Assembly (NCBI GenBank): GCA_004145795.1
Contig: SEIO01000030.1
Coordinates: 1-37,523, forward strand
Source: Lentibacillus lipolyticus
Lineage (GTDB): Bacteria; Bacillota; Bacilli; Bacillales; Amphibacillaceae
Length of the DNA stretch: 37,523 nt
Direction of reading: 5' to 3'
Shown here: positions 1-7,552 of the stretch, piece by piece
Position numbering within the stretch: the stretch's first letter is position 1
Layout of the letters: each line of letters begins with the position of its first letter
The notes under the pieces: generated by a model
Database searches by the model: none
What the model was told of the DNA's origin: nothing
Seen by the model: the letters and a program-made list of their open reading frames with translations, nothing else
Made by a program: the position numbers and the translations under genes

Positions 1-121
1 AATTGAATTTTGAGCTTCAACTGGGGACTTTACCATTTTAAGTAACAATCAATCCCCTGCCTAATTGAAAGTTTTGGTGGGGGATTTTTAAATGACTATA
101 TGGGGGATTTTTCAGTTGACA
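1..121 (-). mobile_element. Terminal segment of an IS21-like element running off the left edge
   Basis: Read on the minus strand from 121 leftwards, the segment starts TGTCAACTGAAAAATCCCCC. It then repeats TCCCC-type motifs spaced by short AT-rich stretches and the word AGTCATTTAAAAATCCCC. Multiple repeated transposase-binding motifs next to a terminal TG...CA are typical of IS21-family ends. The S-layer reading frame on the other side becomes open exactly at this boundary. The rest of the element lies outside the window, and no transposase is visible here. An istB fragment at 2769-3045 may derive from the same or a related element. The family assignment is from motif recognition only. Confidence 0.5.
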
Positions 122-731
122 ATTACATCTAGACAAATTAGCAGACATTCAAGCTGAAATTGATAGCGTAAATCTCCTAAATGATGTTAATACTGCAGAT
201 GCTGAAGAAATTAAAACAGCAGTTGAAGCTTTAGCTACTCATGAGAATGATGGTGAAACATTAGATGCATCAACATTTGTAGATGCAAATGCAGCTGACT
301 ATGTAACTGAAATTGATGGTTCAGCGGATGATGCAGCAGCAGTTCAAACAGCAATTAAAAAAGTAAATGCAGTTGAAGAATTCAATGCTGAAATTGATAA
401 ACAAGACTTTACCAATGCAACTGTAACATCCGATGGTAAAATCACTGTAGATAATGGGGATAATACATTGCGTCAATTTTTCCCTACATTCTTAAGTGAG
501 TTAAAAGATGCCGGTGCATCTAAATTGAATTTTGGTGGCAAAACTGTTGATCTAGATGATATTAGCTATCCTGCGCTGGTAACTGGTGTTAATAAAGCAA
601 CTGATTCACAATTAAATGCTAACTCAAAACTATCTGATTTAGCTAATGCTGGTGATTTTGAAGTAACTGTTACAACTACAGCTCAAGACGCTGAAGAAAC
701 TTATACAGTTTCCTTTACTGTTTCCCAATAA
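120..731 (+). pseudogene. Silent S-layer C-terminal cassette C, 5'-truncated
   Basis: The frame is open from 120 (stop TGA at 117-119) to TAA at 729-731, giving about 203 codons without a credible start or ribosome site. The translation is acidic and alanine/threonine-rich. Its segment DKLADIQAEIDSVN aligns with TVAKIQSEIDDVN of cassette A and TVAEINALIDLVN of cassette B. This places it in the distal half of the S-layer C-terminal module. The beta-rich proximal half and the crossover core seen in A and B are missing, because the IS21-like end at 1-121 cuts in. It is followed by the same 3' repeat and terminator as cassette A. I infer it was once a full donor cassette. In its present form it cannot be switched in through the core. 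Confidence 0.72.
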
Positions 732-745
732 GCTGTTAAGTTGAA

Positions 746-890
746 GAGGTGCCTGTCACTTCCCGGAATATGTCAAACGGTTGTTGTTGACAAGAAGGAA
801 GTCCTGTTGAGAGAAATCTCTGCAGGGCTTTTCTTTTTACATAATGATAGAAATCGTAATAAAAGTAGATAGAAGAATATATTATATTGT
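746..890 (+). repeat. Cassette 3' repeat (copy of cassette C)
   Basis: Starts with GAGGTGCCTGTCACTTCCCG, continues through a terminator hairpin, and ends in an AT-rich tract. The first 85-90 bases recur in the same orientation at 3046-3136. The hairpin and AT-rich part recur inverted at 5827-5921 behind cassette A. It appears to travel with the cassettes as their 3' boundary. From 890 to about 1150 I see no gene and no further structure. Confidence 0.75.
799..838 (+). terminator. Rho-independent terminator after cassette C
   Basis: Stem AAGTCCTG (799-806) pairs with CAGGGCTT (823-830) with one G-U pair. An inner AGAGA/TCTCT stem sits in the loop, and a T-rich run follows (829-838). Located about 70 bp after the cassette C stop codon. 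Confidence 0.75.
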
Positions 891-1281
891 CGCCTTCAAA
901 AAATACATCCGGGACTAAAACAAGCTAGCAATTTACTAAATTTTGTAATATGTTATTGCTAGAAATGGTGAAATAAGCGAGGTTTTTCAGTAGAATTCTG
1001 CATAAGTTCCTTATTCATGGAGTTAAAAACTAAAAAAGAGCATGACAAATAAGCCTTTCAAATTCAATTTTTAAAAGGTTTGTTAGTGTTTTTGTTTTTA
1101 ATTGAATATTGCCATCGAATTGAACCAGATATGCCATTTTTTTAAGCCAGCGATGGACTTCTGTCAATAAAATGGACAGAAATGGACCTTAAATTGAGCC
1201 ATTGTTTGCTTCCGCGTGACTCTGTTCGAGTCACTTGGAGGCCTCTGCGTAAGGGAACGAATCAAAAAGCGATACGATCCC

Positions 1282-2193
1282 TTACGCAGAGGGATTTTGC
1301 TCTTTTGCGTTCCCTGGTTGGAAGCCTTTTCTATAGGCCATTTCTTTTTCCATTGGGCTCAAATAGCCGATTGATGAGTGCATACGCTTTTTGTTATAAA
1401 ATTTGATGTAAAACTGAATGGCTATAATAGCTTCAGCCTTTGTCGCGAACACATGTTTATACAAATACTCTTTCTTTAAGGAGCTAAAAAAGCTTTCAAC
1501 GCAGGCGTTATCGTAGAGTGTCGCTTTTCGACTCATACTGATCTGCGCCCCAGCCTCCTCAAGTGTATTCAAATAGGCATTGGAACAATATTGTGCCCCC
1601 CTATCGGAATGATGAATCCATCCGATCTCTGGTTGACGCAACGCAATCGCTTCTTTTAGGGCATTCAGACAAAGCTCATGTCCCATATGGTCATCTACCC
1701 GGTAACTAATGATTCGCCGTGAATGCAGATCCATGACTGGGTTTAGGTACAAAAATCCTTCTCCAGTATGGATGTAAGTGATATCAGTTGCCCAAACCTG
1801 ATTTGGTGCTTCCGGCTCAAATTTCCGGTTCAAGTGATTAGGGAAGGTCGGCTGTGTGTGACTCGAATCGGTCGTGTTGACAAACTTTTTCGGTGGAGAA
1901 GCGTAAAGATCCAATGCTCTCATCCGGTTTGTCACCTTCTTTTCAGAGACTATTATATTGTCATTGTCACGAAGCTTTCTGAATATGCGTGGGCTGCCGT
2001 AAAACCCATGATTATCGTGATAGTGAAATAGAATGCGTTCATCCAAATAACGGTTAAACGCCTCCCGTTCCGTCTCCTCCCGTTCCAACCGTTCGACATA
2101 ATCCTAGTAACCAGACGGGGACACACCAAGAACTTCGCACATCTTTAAAACGGTGTGCTCCATGCGATGTTCATGGATAAAAGAAAATTTCAT
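1282..2193 (-). pseudogene. IS3-family transposase orfB (DDE integrase) with premature stop
   Basis: The natural start is the ATG at 2193, overlapping the orfA stop as ATGA. Residues 1-29 (beginning MKFSFIHEHRMEHTVLKMCE) read normally, and then codon 30 is TAG (2106-2104). The frame stays open afterwards to 1282. The downstream part contains the DDE motifs: Asp in WATDITYI, Asp in HHSDRGAQY, and Glu in NACVESFFSSLKKE. The usual family sequence around codon 30 is SGYYDW/SGYYDY, so the TAG replaces a tyrosine codon by a single change. A downstream internal start could give a 268-residue product lacking the N-terminal helical domain, which is unlikely to be active. Confidence 0.88.
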
Positions 2194-2546
2194 TCCTTTT
2201 CTTGCGTAAAGATGTGCATGGCCTTTTTTAAGATCTCATTCTCCTCTTCAATCTCAATCCTGCCTTGACGCTCCTTTTCATACAGTTCCTTATATTCAGT
2301 AGCGGTCAAAAGCTGGTTTTGGCTCTCCTTCTCCGCTTTCTTTTGTTTGTTTCGATAGCTTTGTACCCACCTCTTCAAAGTGCCATAAGGGATGTCCAGT
2401 TTTTCGCTCATTTCCGTCATTTTGTGCCCATCAAGGACAACCATTTTTGTTACATATTCACTAAATTCAACACTATAACTATTATAAGCTTCAGCCAAAG
2501 TGAACACGTCCTTTCCGGCTTTGTGTTTGATTAAAACATGGCTCAA
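2190..2546 (-). CDS. IS3-family transposase orfA
   Basis: 118 residues. The N-terminal half carries a helix-turn-helix of the HTH_Tnp_1 type (TEMSEKLDIPYGTLKRWVQSY). The C-terminal half is a leucine-zipper-like coiled coil (KELYEKERQGRIEIEEENEI) that normally multimerises with OrfAB. The stop codon overlaps the orfB start, which fits the programmed frameshift or translational coupling used by IS3 elements. It starts with ATG at 2546, just inside the right terminal repeat. It is intact on its own, but its orfB partner is interrupted. Confidence 0.88.
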   Translation of the reverse strand: MSHVLIKHKAGKDVFTLAEAYNSYSVEFSEYVTKMVVLDGHKMTEMSEKLDIPYGTLKRWVQSYRNKQKKAEKESQNQLLTATEYKELYEKERQGRIEIEEENEILKKAMHIFTQEKE

Positions 2547-2577
2547 TTGGTGTGTCCACTTTTTATGTTAACTTCAA

Positions 2578-3045
2578 GCGATGACACGAAATTGATCCAC
2601 CCATGACAAAGGGTGAGCCATTACTACATAAAAGTAACTATCAAGTATAAGCTCACCCTTTATTTGTTAGGTGTTGGAGGGCGTAGCTTCGTAATGAGCG
2701 TGTGCTTGCGAAGCAAGCTTAACGCGAATTAGAGGGAAGCAAGCGTACGCGCGGTAGCTATTCCATGCCTATTCATTTACTCCGTGTCTTTCCCTCATAG
2801 ACATCTTACCGTCAATCAGGATGTTGTACGAATCATGGACGATGCGGTCCAGGATGGCATCTGCCAAGGTTTCTTCTCCTATTTTTTCATGCCATCCTTT
2901 TGGATCAAACTGTGAACAGAAAATTGTTGATCCGATTCGGTGCCTGGATTCAATGATTTCCAGTAAATCGCGTGCTTCATTACCTTTTAACGGAGTTAGA
3001 AGCCATTCATCCAATATGAGAAGATTAACTTTTTTATATATAGGT
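2578..3045 (-). mobile_element. Remnant of the 3' end of an IS21-like element
   Basis: Holds the C-terminal part of istB (2769-3045). Beyond its stop is a non-coding tail with an 11-bp inverted repeat, AAAGGGTGAGC/GCTCACCCTTT (about 2609-2664). The left junction is the IS3 element. The right junction is abrupt, where istB homology stops and the cassette 3' repeat begins at 3046. I infer nested insertion followed by deletion. No istA is visible in the window. Confidence 0.55.
2769..3045 (-). pseudogene. istB: IstB-like ATPase, C-terminal fragment
   Basis: About 90 residues matching the second half of IstB, the AAA+ helper ATPase of IS21 transposition: Walker B region NLLILDEWLLTPL, then RHRIGSTIFCSQFDPKGWHEKIGE and ADAILDRIVHDSYNILIDGK. 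Intact IstB proteins are about 250 residues, so the N-terminal half with the Walker A loop is gone. A minus-strand frame continues to 3125, but residues upstream of 3045 come from the cassette 3' repeat and are not IstB. Non-functional. Confidence 0.85.
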
Positions 3046-3136
3046 GAGGTGCCTGTCACTTCCCGGAATATGTCGAACGATTCTTCTTGGCAAGAAGAAG
3101 TCCTGTGGAGAGATCTACAGGACATTTTTTGCTTAT
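3046..3136 (+). repeat. Orphan cassette 3' repeat (plus orientation)
   Basis: Near copy of 746-835: same GAGGTGCCTGTCACTTCCCG start, same GGAATATGTC(G/A)AACG, then a terminator hairpin. No S-layer coding sequence precedes it. Upstream on the same strand lies the antisense of istB. Because this repeat otherwise marks the 3' ends of cassettes, I read it as the scar of a lost plus-strand cassette. Confidence 0.75.
3099..3130 (+). terminator. Terminator hairpin in orphan 3' repeat
   Basis: GTCCTGT (3100-3106) pairs with ACAGGAC (3117-3123), followed by TTTTTT (3125-3130). It lies 60-95 bp beyond the 3' end of the first recombinase operon, in the opposite orientation. It could stop transcription entering that operon antisense. 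Confidence 0.6.
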
Positions 3137-3194
3137 ATTGGATAGTTAATTTTTTCCTAATATTTGAAAATATTATTTTGAAAATTTGATGTTT

Positions 3195-4034
3195 TTAGGG
3201 CTGATATTGATCATATTGTTTCTTCCGTGCCTTTTCATTTAGTCGGGTATAAATTCGTGTAGTATTGATATTGACATGGCCCAATAATTCTTGAATATAG
3301 CTTTGAGGCATCCCTTCTTCTGCTAAATGAGCAGCAAAGGTATGTCGTAACGTGTGTGGGGTTACCCGGAAGCCTAATTTCTCGGAATAGCCACGAAAGA
3401 TTTGTTCGATATAGACACGACTAAGTGGTCTTCCTTGTGGATTCACAAAGACATAGTCACTTTCGATGTCTCGTTCGTTCAGATAATCTGTCACACGAGC
3501 TGCGCATTCGGTGTTAAATAAGGCAAACCGTTGCTTTTTACCTTTTCCTTTTCGAATCCATATTTGCTTTGACTGCCATTTAATATCTTCCATTCGAATA
3601 TTTAGAAGCTCACTGATGCGAACGCCGGTAGTGTACATCATTTCTATCATGGCTCGTTCCCTGGTGTTGTCTTTCAGATATTCTTTCAGTTCAGCGAGTT
3701 GGCGTTTATCAAGGTAGTAAGGGAGGGAGTCTCCAATCTTTGGTGAAGAAACGGTTAAGGTTGGGTCTTTTTTGACCTGATTTTCTTCTAAGCAGTATCG
3801 ATAAAATGATTTTAAAGTAGCAAGTTTTAAACGAATAGTTCGTTGTTTCATTCCTTGCTCACGCAGCTCAGAAAGCCATGCACGTATATGTAGCGCTTTA
3901 ACCTTTCCATAATGCAAGTCCGTAAATGAAAAAAATTGGTTAAAAGAAAGGCGGTAGGATCGTTTTGTTTTTGGGCTGAATCTAGCATCATTATCGGACA
4001 TGAAATCTTGAAACATTTCTTCATTTGTCTTCAT
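3195..4034 (-). CDS. Tyrosine recombinase (XerD-like partner), operon 1
   Basis: 279 residues from the ATG at 4034, chosen because GGAGTGATC precedes it at proper spacing. The longer frame from 4064 would overlap the previous gene by 26 bases. N-terminal SAM-like core-binding domain at about 1-85 (EEMFQDFMSDNDARFS...SYRLSFNQFF). Catalytic domain at about 105-275 with a complete set: R139 in TTGVRISELL, K164 in RKGKGKK, H227 and R230 in HTLRHTFAAHL, H253 in LLGHVNINTT, and nucleophile Y262. It is very similar to the 9486-10325 product, showing that a recombinase pair was duplicated. It follows its partner by 4 bases and is probably translationally coupled. Proposed role: one half of a heteromeric recombinase acting on the S-layer cassette cores. 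Family and catalytic residues are seen; the target is inferred. Confidence 0.9.
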   Translation of the reverse strand: MKTNEEMFQDFMSDNDARFSPKTKRSYRLSFNQFFSFTDLHYGKVKALHIRAWLSELREQGMKQRTIRLKLATLKSFYRYCLEENQVKKDPTLTVSSPKIGDSLPYYLDKRQLAELKEYLKDNTRERAMIEMMYTTGVRISELLNIRMEDIKWQSKQIWIRKGKGKKQRFALFNTECAARVTDYLNERDIESDYVFVNPQGRPLSRVYIEQIFRGYSEKLGFRVTPHTLRHTFAAHLAEEGMPQSYIQELLGHVNINTTRIYTRLNEKARKKQYDQYQP

Positions 4035-4038
4035 TTGA

Positions 4039-4923
4039 TCACTCCATGATCTTTTTATAGGCATTCATCATTTCCTCTGTCGGAATCTGGGCATATACCC
4101 GTGTTGTATTTAAATCCGTATGTCCCAATTCATCTCCAATAAATTGAATATCAGCCCCCCTAGACAACATCGTCGTGGCAAAGGTGTGACGTAGACTATG
4201 CGGACTTATATGCTGCAATAATCCAGCCTTTTCCCCAAGTTTTCTAGTAATTTTATAAATCCCCATTGGTTGTAATCGTTCTCCAAAACGATTTAAAAAT
4301 AAGGATTCTCCATTCACGAGACGATTACTTAAATACGCTTGTAATAAAAGGCTACATTCTTCAGAGAAATGCACCTCACGTACCTTCTTCCCTTTTCCTA
4401 CGACACTTGCAGTACGCTTATCAAGGTCCACATCCGTAACATTTAAACGTGACATTTCGGACCGACGGCATCCAGACGACAAAAGAAACAGTACTATTGC
4501 TCGATCTCGCACGGAGAGCGTTTCTGCACTTTTTTTGATACTAGCTACTTCTGCATCATCCAAATATTTCGGAAGTGCATTGGGAATTTTCGGTCGCCAT
4601 CTGCGCTTCATGAGTGCGCGATCCAAGTAATCTTCGGCTTGACAGAAAGCAAAAAATGTAGATAATGCGGAAATGACAAGTGCCATTGTTTTTTCTTTTT
4701 TATCCGTACCGTAATCATTGATCCACTGAAGCACATCCTCGGAAGATAGTACTTCTAAGGGAACCTGACATTCGACAAAAAACATTTCTAGTATTTTTCG
4801 ATACTTATCAATGGTCGTATCTGCTTTATTAGATACTTTTAAGTTTAACAGGTATTCATTTAGAACCTCTCTCGTATCCGCATCAATTGCTCGATTCGTA
4901 ATCACCCAATACTTTTCTTTCAA
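4039..4923 (-). CDS. Tyrosine recombinase (XerC-like partner), operon 1
   Basis: 294 residues starting with TTG at 4923, preceded by a strong GGAGGGGGGAGAGG site. Start and N-terminus match the 11217 homologue (MKEKYWV). Core-binding domain at about 18-100, catalytic domain at about 118-285. The catalytic set is complete: R153 in SSGCRRSEM, K177 in VVGKGKK, H242 and R245 in HSLRHTFA, H268 in LGHTDLNTT, and Y277. It is closely related to the product of 10330-11217 and clearly different from its downstream partner. The operon thus encodes an unlike pair, as XerC and XerD are. The flanking S-layer cassettes suggest DNA inversion as the function. Confidence 0.9.
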   Translation of the reverse strand: MKEKYWVITNRAIDADTREVLNEYLLNLKVSNKADTTIDKYRKILEMFFVECQVPLEVLSSEDVLQWINDYGTDKKEKTMALVISALSTFFAFCQAEDYLDRALMKRRWRPKIPNALPKYLDDAEVASIKKSAETLSVRDRAIVLFLLSSGCRRSEMSRLNVTDVDLDKRTASVVGKGKKVREVHFSEECSLLLQAYLSNRLVNGESLFLNRFGERLQPMGIYKITRKLGEKAGLLQHISPHSLRHTFATTMLSRGADIQFIGDELGHTDLNTTRVYAQIPTEEMMNAYKKIME

Positions 4924-4978
4924 GACCTCTCCCCCCTCCTTCTATTTCGTTAAAAACAGTGTTAACAATTTGTTACGT

Positions 4979-5299
4979 TTATAAACCTATAACTCTATTC
5001 CTTAAAAGTTTAAAAGCACCACGCTTTGCTATGCGGTAAAATTCAATTCTACCTCTTTTTCCCTTCTCTACGAATTCAAGGGCAAATGGGTCATCTAGCA
5101 ATCCTAAAACTTCATCTCCTGCTTCTAATAGGATGAGGGCTTCTTGTTTGGGAAGTCGAAACGTCATTACATCCTCACATTCATTATTAGCTTCAAACAA
5201 CAAGTGAAAACCTTCTTCCATTACTTGTACCAGTTCTTTTGGTGTAGCCTGTGTTGCTTTTAGCCATTCCAGATCATTAAATGTTTGGATTACTTTCAT
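4979..5299 (-). CDS. Hypothetical protein in recombinase operon 1
   Basis: 106 residues, no family recognised. Mostly helical and charged, without signal peptide or membrane segment. Begins MKVIQTFNDLEWLKATQATP and ends in a basic stretch (KRGRIEFYRIAKRGAFKLLRNRV). RBS-like GAGAGGAG lies 7-14 bases before the ATG. It sits 15 bases after the decayed radC-like gene and 55 bases before the first recombinase, in the same direction. The gap to the recombinases contains GTTAACACTGTTT, which resembles a word in front of the second recombinase operon. The basic tail would fit a small DNA-associated accessory protein, but that is a guess. Confidence 0.65.
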   Translation of the reverse strand: MKVIQTFNDLEWLKATQATPKELVQVMEEGFHLLFEANNECEDVMTFRLPKQEALILLEAGDEVLGLLDDPFALEFVEKGKRGRIEFYRIAKRGAFKLLRNRVIGL

Positions 5300-5314
5300 T
5301 TGATTTCTCCTCTC

Positions 5315-5755
5315 TTACAACAATTCAACAGCGTTCTTTTTATCTCTAGTCACTTCTATGTCCTCCTGACTAGGTGTTGGATCATTCGAAGGATAATTAT
5401 GTGCAACAATTACTGAACATGAATTAGCTAGAATGGCAGGCATCAGCACCTCTCTAGGATGAACGACGCTAGCATTCAAGCTCCCTATGTGACAGGTATG
5501 AATGGCATTTGGTGTGTTCTTGGTGGACATGCAAAAGACTAAGAAATGCTCTCTATCCACATCACCTAGAAACTGCTTGAACAACTGGTACGCATCCTCT
5601 GGACTTGTGATTCTTCTTTTCTCGTACAATAGACTTGATTCCCTTGCTAGCTTTACACTGACGATGTTCACACGCTTTCTCGGCTCATTCTTCTTTTCTT
5701 TCACTACGTCTATGGCTGGAAAAGCTAACTGTTCCTTGTACTCATACAATTTCAT
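5315..5755 (-). pseudogene. RadC/JAB-domain protein, truncated and with altered metal motif
   Basis: 146 residues from the ATG at 5755 (AGAAGGAAT upstream). Residues 65-135 match the RadC JAB/MPN domain: REHFLVFCMSTKN, HTCHIGSLNASVVHPREVLMPAILANS, then HNYPSNDPTPSQED. The family's zinc motif is HxH...D (HNHPSGDPTPS..D). Here the second histidine is Tyr121. The protein also stops about 30 residues early, lacking the usual LLDHIIIG segment. Both changes argue for loss of metallopeptidase-like function, so I call it a probable pseudogene, although the short product may be made. RadC-like genes are common passengers of mobile islands. Here it is first in the operon ahead of the recombinase pair. 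Confidence 0.72.
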
Positions 5756-5826
5756 TTCACATTCCTTCTAAAATAGATATAGCCCCAACTCCACGATGGG
5801 AATTGAGGCTAACATAAGCTTATACA

Positions 5827-5950
5827 TGAATATAATATATGCTTCTATCTACACTTGTTACGATTTCTATCAATATGTAAAAAGAAAAGCCCTGCAGAGA
5901 TTGTTCTCTACATAGGCTTTCCTTCTATTTGTTTGCCTACTAATTTTTCG
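5827..5950 (-). repeat. Cassette 3' repeat behind cassette A
   Basis: Read on the minus strand after the cassette A stop, it contains GAGAACAATCTCTGCAGGGC, TTTTCTTTTTACATA and GATAGAAATCGTAA, then GTAGATAGAAG and an AATATATTATATT-like tract. This matches 790-890 behind cassette C in inverted orientation. The first recombinase operon starts about 70 bases further on. Confidence 0.78.
5880..5921 (-). terminator. Terminator after silent cassette A
   Basis: On the minus strand an AAGCCT...GGCTT stem with an inner AGAGA/TCTCT stem is followed by TTTTCTTTTT. It corresponds in position and sequence to the terminators at 799-838, 13635-13673 and 14297-14336. Confidence 0.7.
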
Positions 5951-5983
5951 ACAAACTTCGTATAGTGGGAAGGACTACTTTTT

Positions 5984-7534
5984 TTATTCTACGTTACTTA
6001 GGTCACTATCATATGCTACTTGTAGTTTTTCAATCAATTCATTATAGATTTCGATAGCATCCTCATTAGTAGTACTGCCACTAAATGCAGTTTTTACATT
6101 ACTTGCTTCTAAATAATTTGGTAACTCTTCTTCGTTAAACGGGAAGTATTCTTCTAAGAAACTTAATACTTCATCGTTATTTATAGCAGATTCAATTGCA
6201 TCATATACGTCTGAAAGTTCTTCACTTGTTGCGTCTCCAAATTCAAGATTAAATTCAGATATTGATGTTTCTTCAAGAACCAAAGCTTCAATTTCTGCTA
6301 TTTCAGCATCAACTGCTGCTGCAACATTCACATCATCAATTTCTGACTGAATTTTTGCAACTGTATCAGTAGTTGCACCGTCAATAGCTTCTTGATACTC
6401 AGCAATTAAATCAACATTTACATCAGTAAATACATCAGCTTCAAGTGCTTCTAATAGTTGTACTTGTGTAGTAGCTTCATTTACTGCATCAATGATTTCT
6501 TGATTATCTTCAGAAGCTGTTAAAGTAACTGCGATAGTATCGGTTGTATCTGTAGTTTCTCCTACTGTTACATCAAACTCAATGTTTGCAGTGTCTTCGT
6601 CAGCACCTACTACATCACCATCTTCGTCAGCACCTACTACATCACCATCTTCGTCAACAACTTCTTTATCAGCAGTATCAGCTAGTTCGATTGTAATATC
6701 GTCATTGTCAACAATTTCTTCAGCTAAAGTTACTACGTTAGTACCTTCAGCTACAGAGTCCCAATCAGCACCTTGTAATGCAGTAATTGCTGCATCAACT
6801 GTTGCTTCGTCAACTTCTGTATTTGCTTCTTCACCTTTTTCTACAATATCCTCATCCTCAGCATCAGTTACATCAACTGTACCTTGGAAGTCTTGAGTTG
6901 CAGAAGTTGTAGAACCCTTAACAGTTACTTCAGAACCAGATTGTACTTCGAAGTCATTTTCGATAGTTGTATCTTCAACAGTTGCTAAACCGCCTGATAC
7001 GATAAAGTCATTTCCAACTTCTACGTTTGTAAAGGTGTTTCCTTCACCAGATGTATCAACATCACCATCAATATGAGTGTTGAATGATGCGTTGTTACCA
7101 GTAACAGTTACATCACCAGAACCATTATCATCAACGATGTGATTTTCAACTGATGTGAAGTCATCTTCTGATACAGTTAGACTTCCGTCAATTGTGAAGT
7201 ATTTAAGTGTTACACCCTCAACTGTAATATCAATATCACCTTCAACAATGTCATCTTGACTTCCATTCACACCTTCAATCGAAATACCTACGAAGTTCTG
7301 AACTAATTCATTAATAACGTCAGCATCATAAGTCTTTTCTTCTAATACTACTGCTTCAATTCCAATAGCTTCACCAGAATTATTAGTATCAAACTTAATT
7401 TCCGCTCCAACTAGTTCACGAGCTTCTGCTGTAGTAAGATTACCAAAGAAGGTAGATAAATCTGTTCCAGAAGCAACTTCTAAAGTTTCTCCATTATCAA
7501 GATCAATTGAATCTAAAGCATTGTTAATATAAGT
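5984..7534 (-). CDS. Silent S-layer C-terminal cassette A (516 codons, no own start)
   Basis: Coding module from the core codon ACT (7534) to the stop at 5984. A spurious ATG at 7582 lies inside the upstream terminator hairpin and has no good ribosome site, so I treat the module as unexpressed where it stands. It begins TYINNALDSIDLDNGE, aligned with residue 1016 onward of the expressed S-layer protein. A beta-strand-rich region follows (NASFNTHIDGDVDTSGEG, FTNVEVGNDFIVSGG), close to cassette B. Then come Ala/Glu/Asp-rich helical repeats (DAVNEATTQVQLLEALEADV). The end, SDLSNVE, is unique. There is no signal peptide or SLH domain. Placed behind the expressed N-terminal part it would give a 1531-residue protein in frame. 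It is oriented like the expressed gene, so direct recombination with it would excise DNA rather than invert it. Confidence 0.88.
   Translation of the reverse strand, partial: TYINNALDSIDLDNGETLEVASGTDLSTFFGNLTTAEARELVGAEIKFDTNNSGEAIGIEAVVLEEKTYDADVINELVQNFVGISIEGVNGSQDDIVEGDIDITVEGVTLKYFTIDGSLTVSEDDFTSVENHIVDDNGSGDVTVTGNNASFNTHIDGDVDTSGEGNTFTNVEVGNDFIVSGGLATVEDTTIENDFEVQSGSEVTVKGSTTSATQDFQGTVDVTDAEDEDIVEKGEEANTEVDEATVDAAITALQGADWDSVAEGTNVVTLAEEIVDNDDITIELADTADKEVVDEDGDVVGADEDGDVVGADEDTANIEFDVTVGETTDTTDTIAVTLTASEDNQEIIDAVNEATTQVQLLEALEADVFTDVNVDLIAEYQEAIDGATTDTVAKIQSEIDDVNVAAAVDAEIAEIEALVLEETSISEFNLEFGDATSEELSDVYDAIESAINNDEVLSFLEEYFPFNEEELPNYLEASNVKTAFSGSTTNEDAIEIYNELIEKLQVAYDSDLSNVE
6588..6659 (-). 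repeat. 27-bp in-frame tandem repeat inside cassette A
   Basis: The nine-residue unit ADEDGDVVG occurs twice in tandem, with a diverged third copy (VVDEDGDVV) before it. The DNA copies are near-identical, which points to recent slippage. Repeat number could vary product length without breaking the frame. Confidence 0.8.
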
Positions 7535-7535
7535 T
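7523..7535 (-). other. Predicted recombination core, cassette A
   Basis: On the minus strand AACTTATATTAAC, coding Thr-Tyr-Ile-Asn. It is identical to the cores at 11615-11627 and 16129-16141. The bases before it, GTACGGA, match GTACGGT of the expressed site. The bases after it, AATGCTTTAG, differ from the other two sites. Confidence 0.8.
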
Positions 7536-7552
7536 TCCGTACGAAAAACCAC

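Larger units (their letters stand above)
1153..2577 (-). mobile_element. IS3-family insertion sequence (IS150-like), transposase interrupted
   Basis: Two overlapping transposase frames (orfA 2546-2190, orfB 2193-1282) form a typical IS3 layout. The ends are estimated from imperfect inverted similarity between TGGACTTCTGTCAATAAAAT near 1153 and, on the other strand, the stretch ending near 2577 (TGAAGTTAACATAAAAAGTG). A strong hairpin with arms CCTCTGCGTAAGGG/CCCTTACGCAGAGG (1241-1292) lies at the end of orfB. Exact ends and target duplication were not established. The element separates cassette C from the istB remnant. It is probably not autonomous because of the nonsense codon in orfB. Confidence 0.75.
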
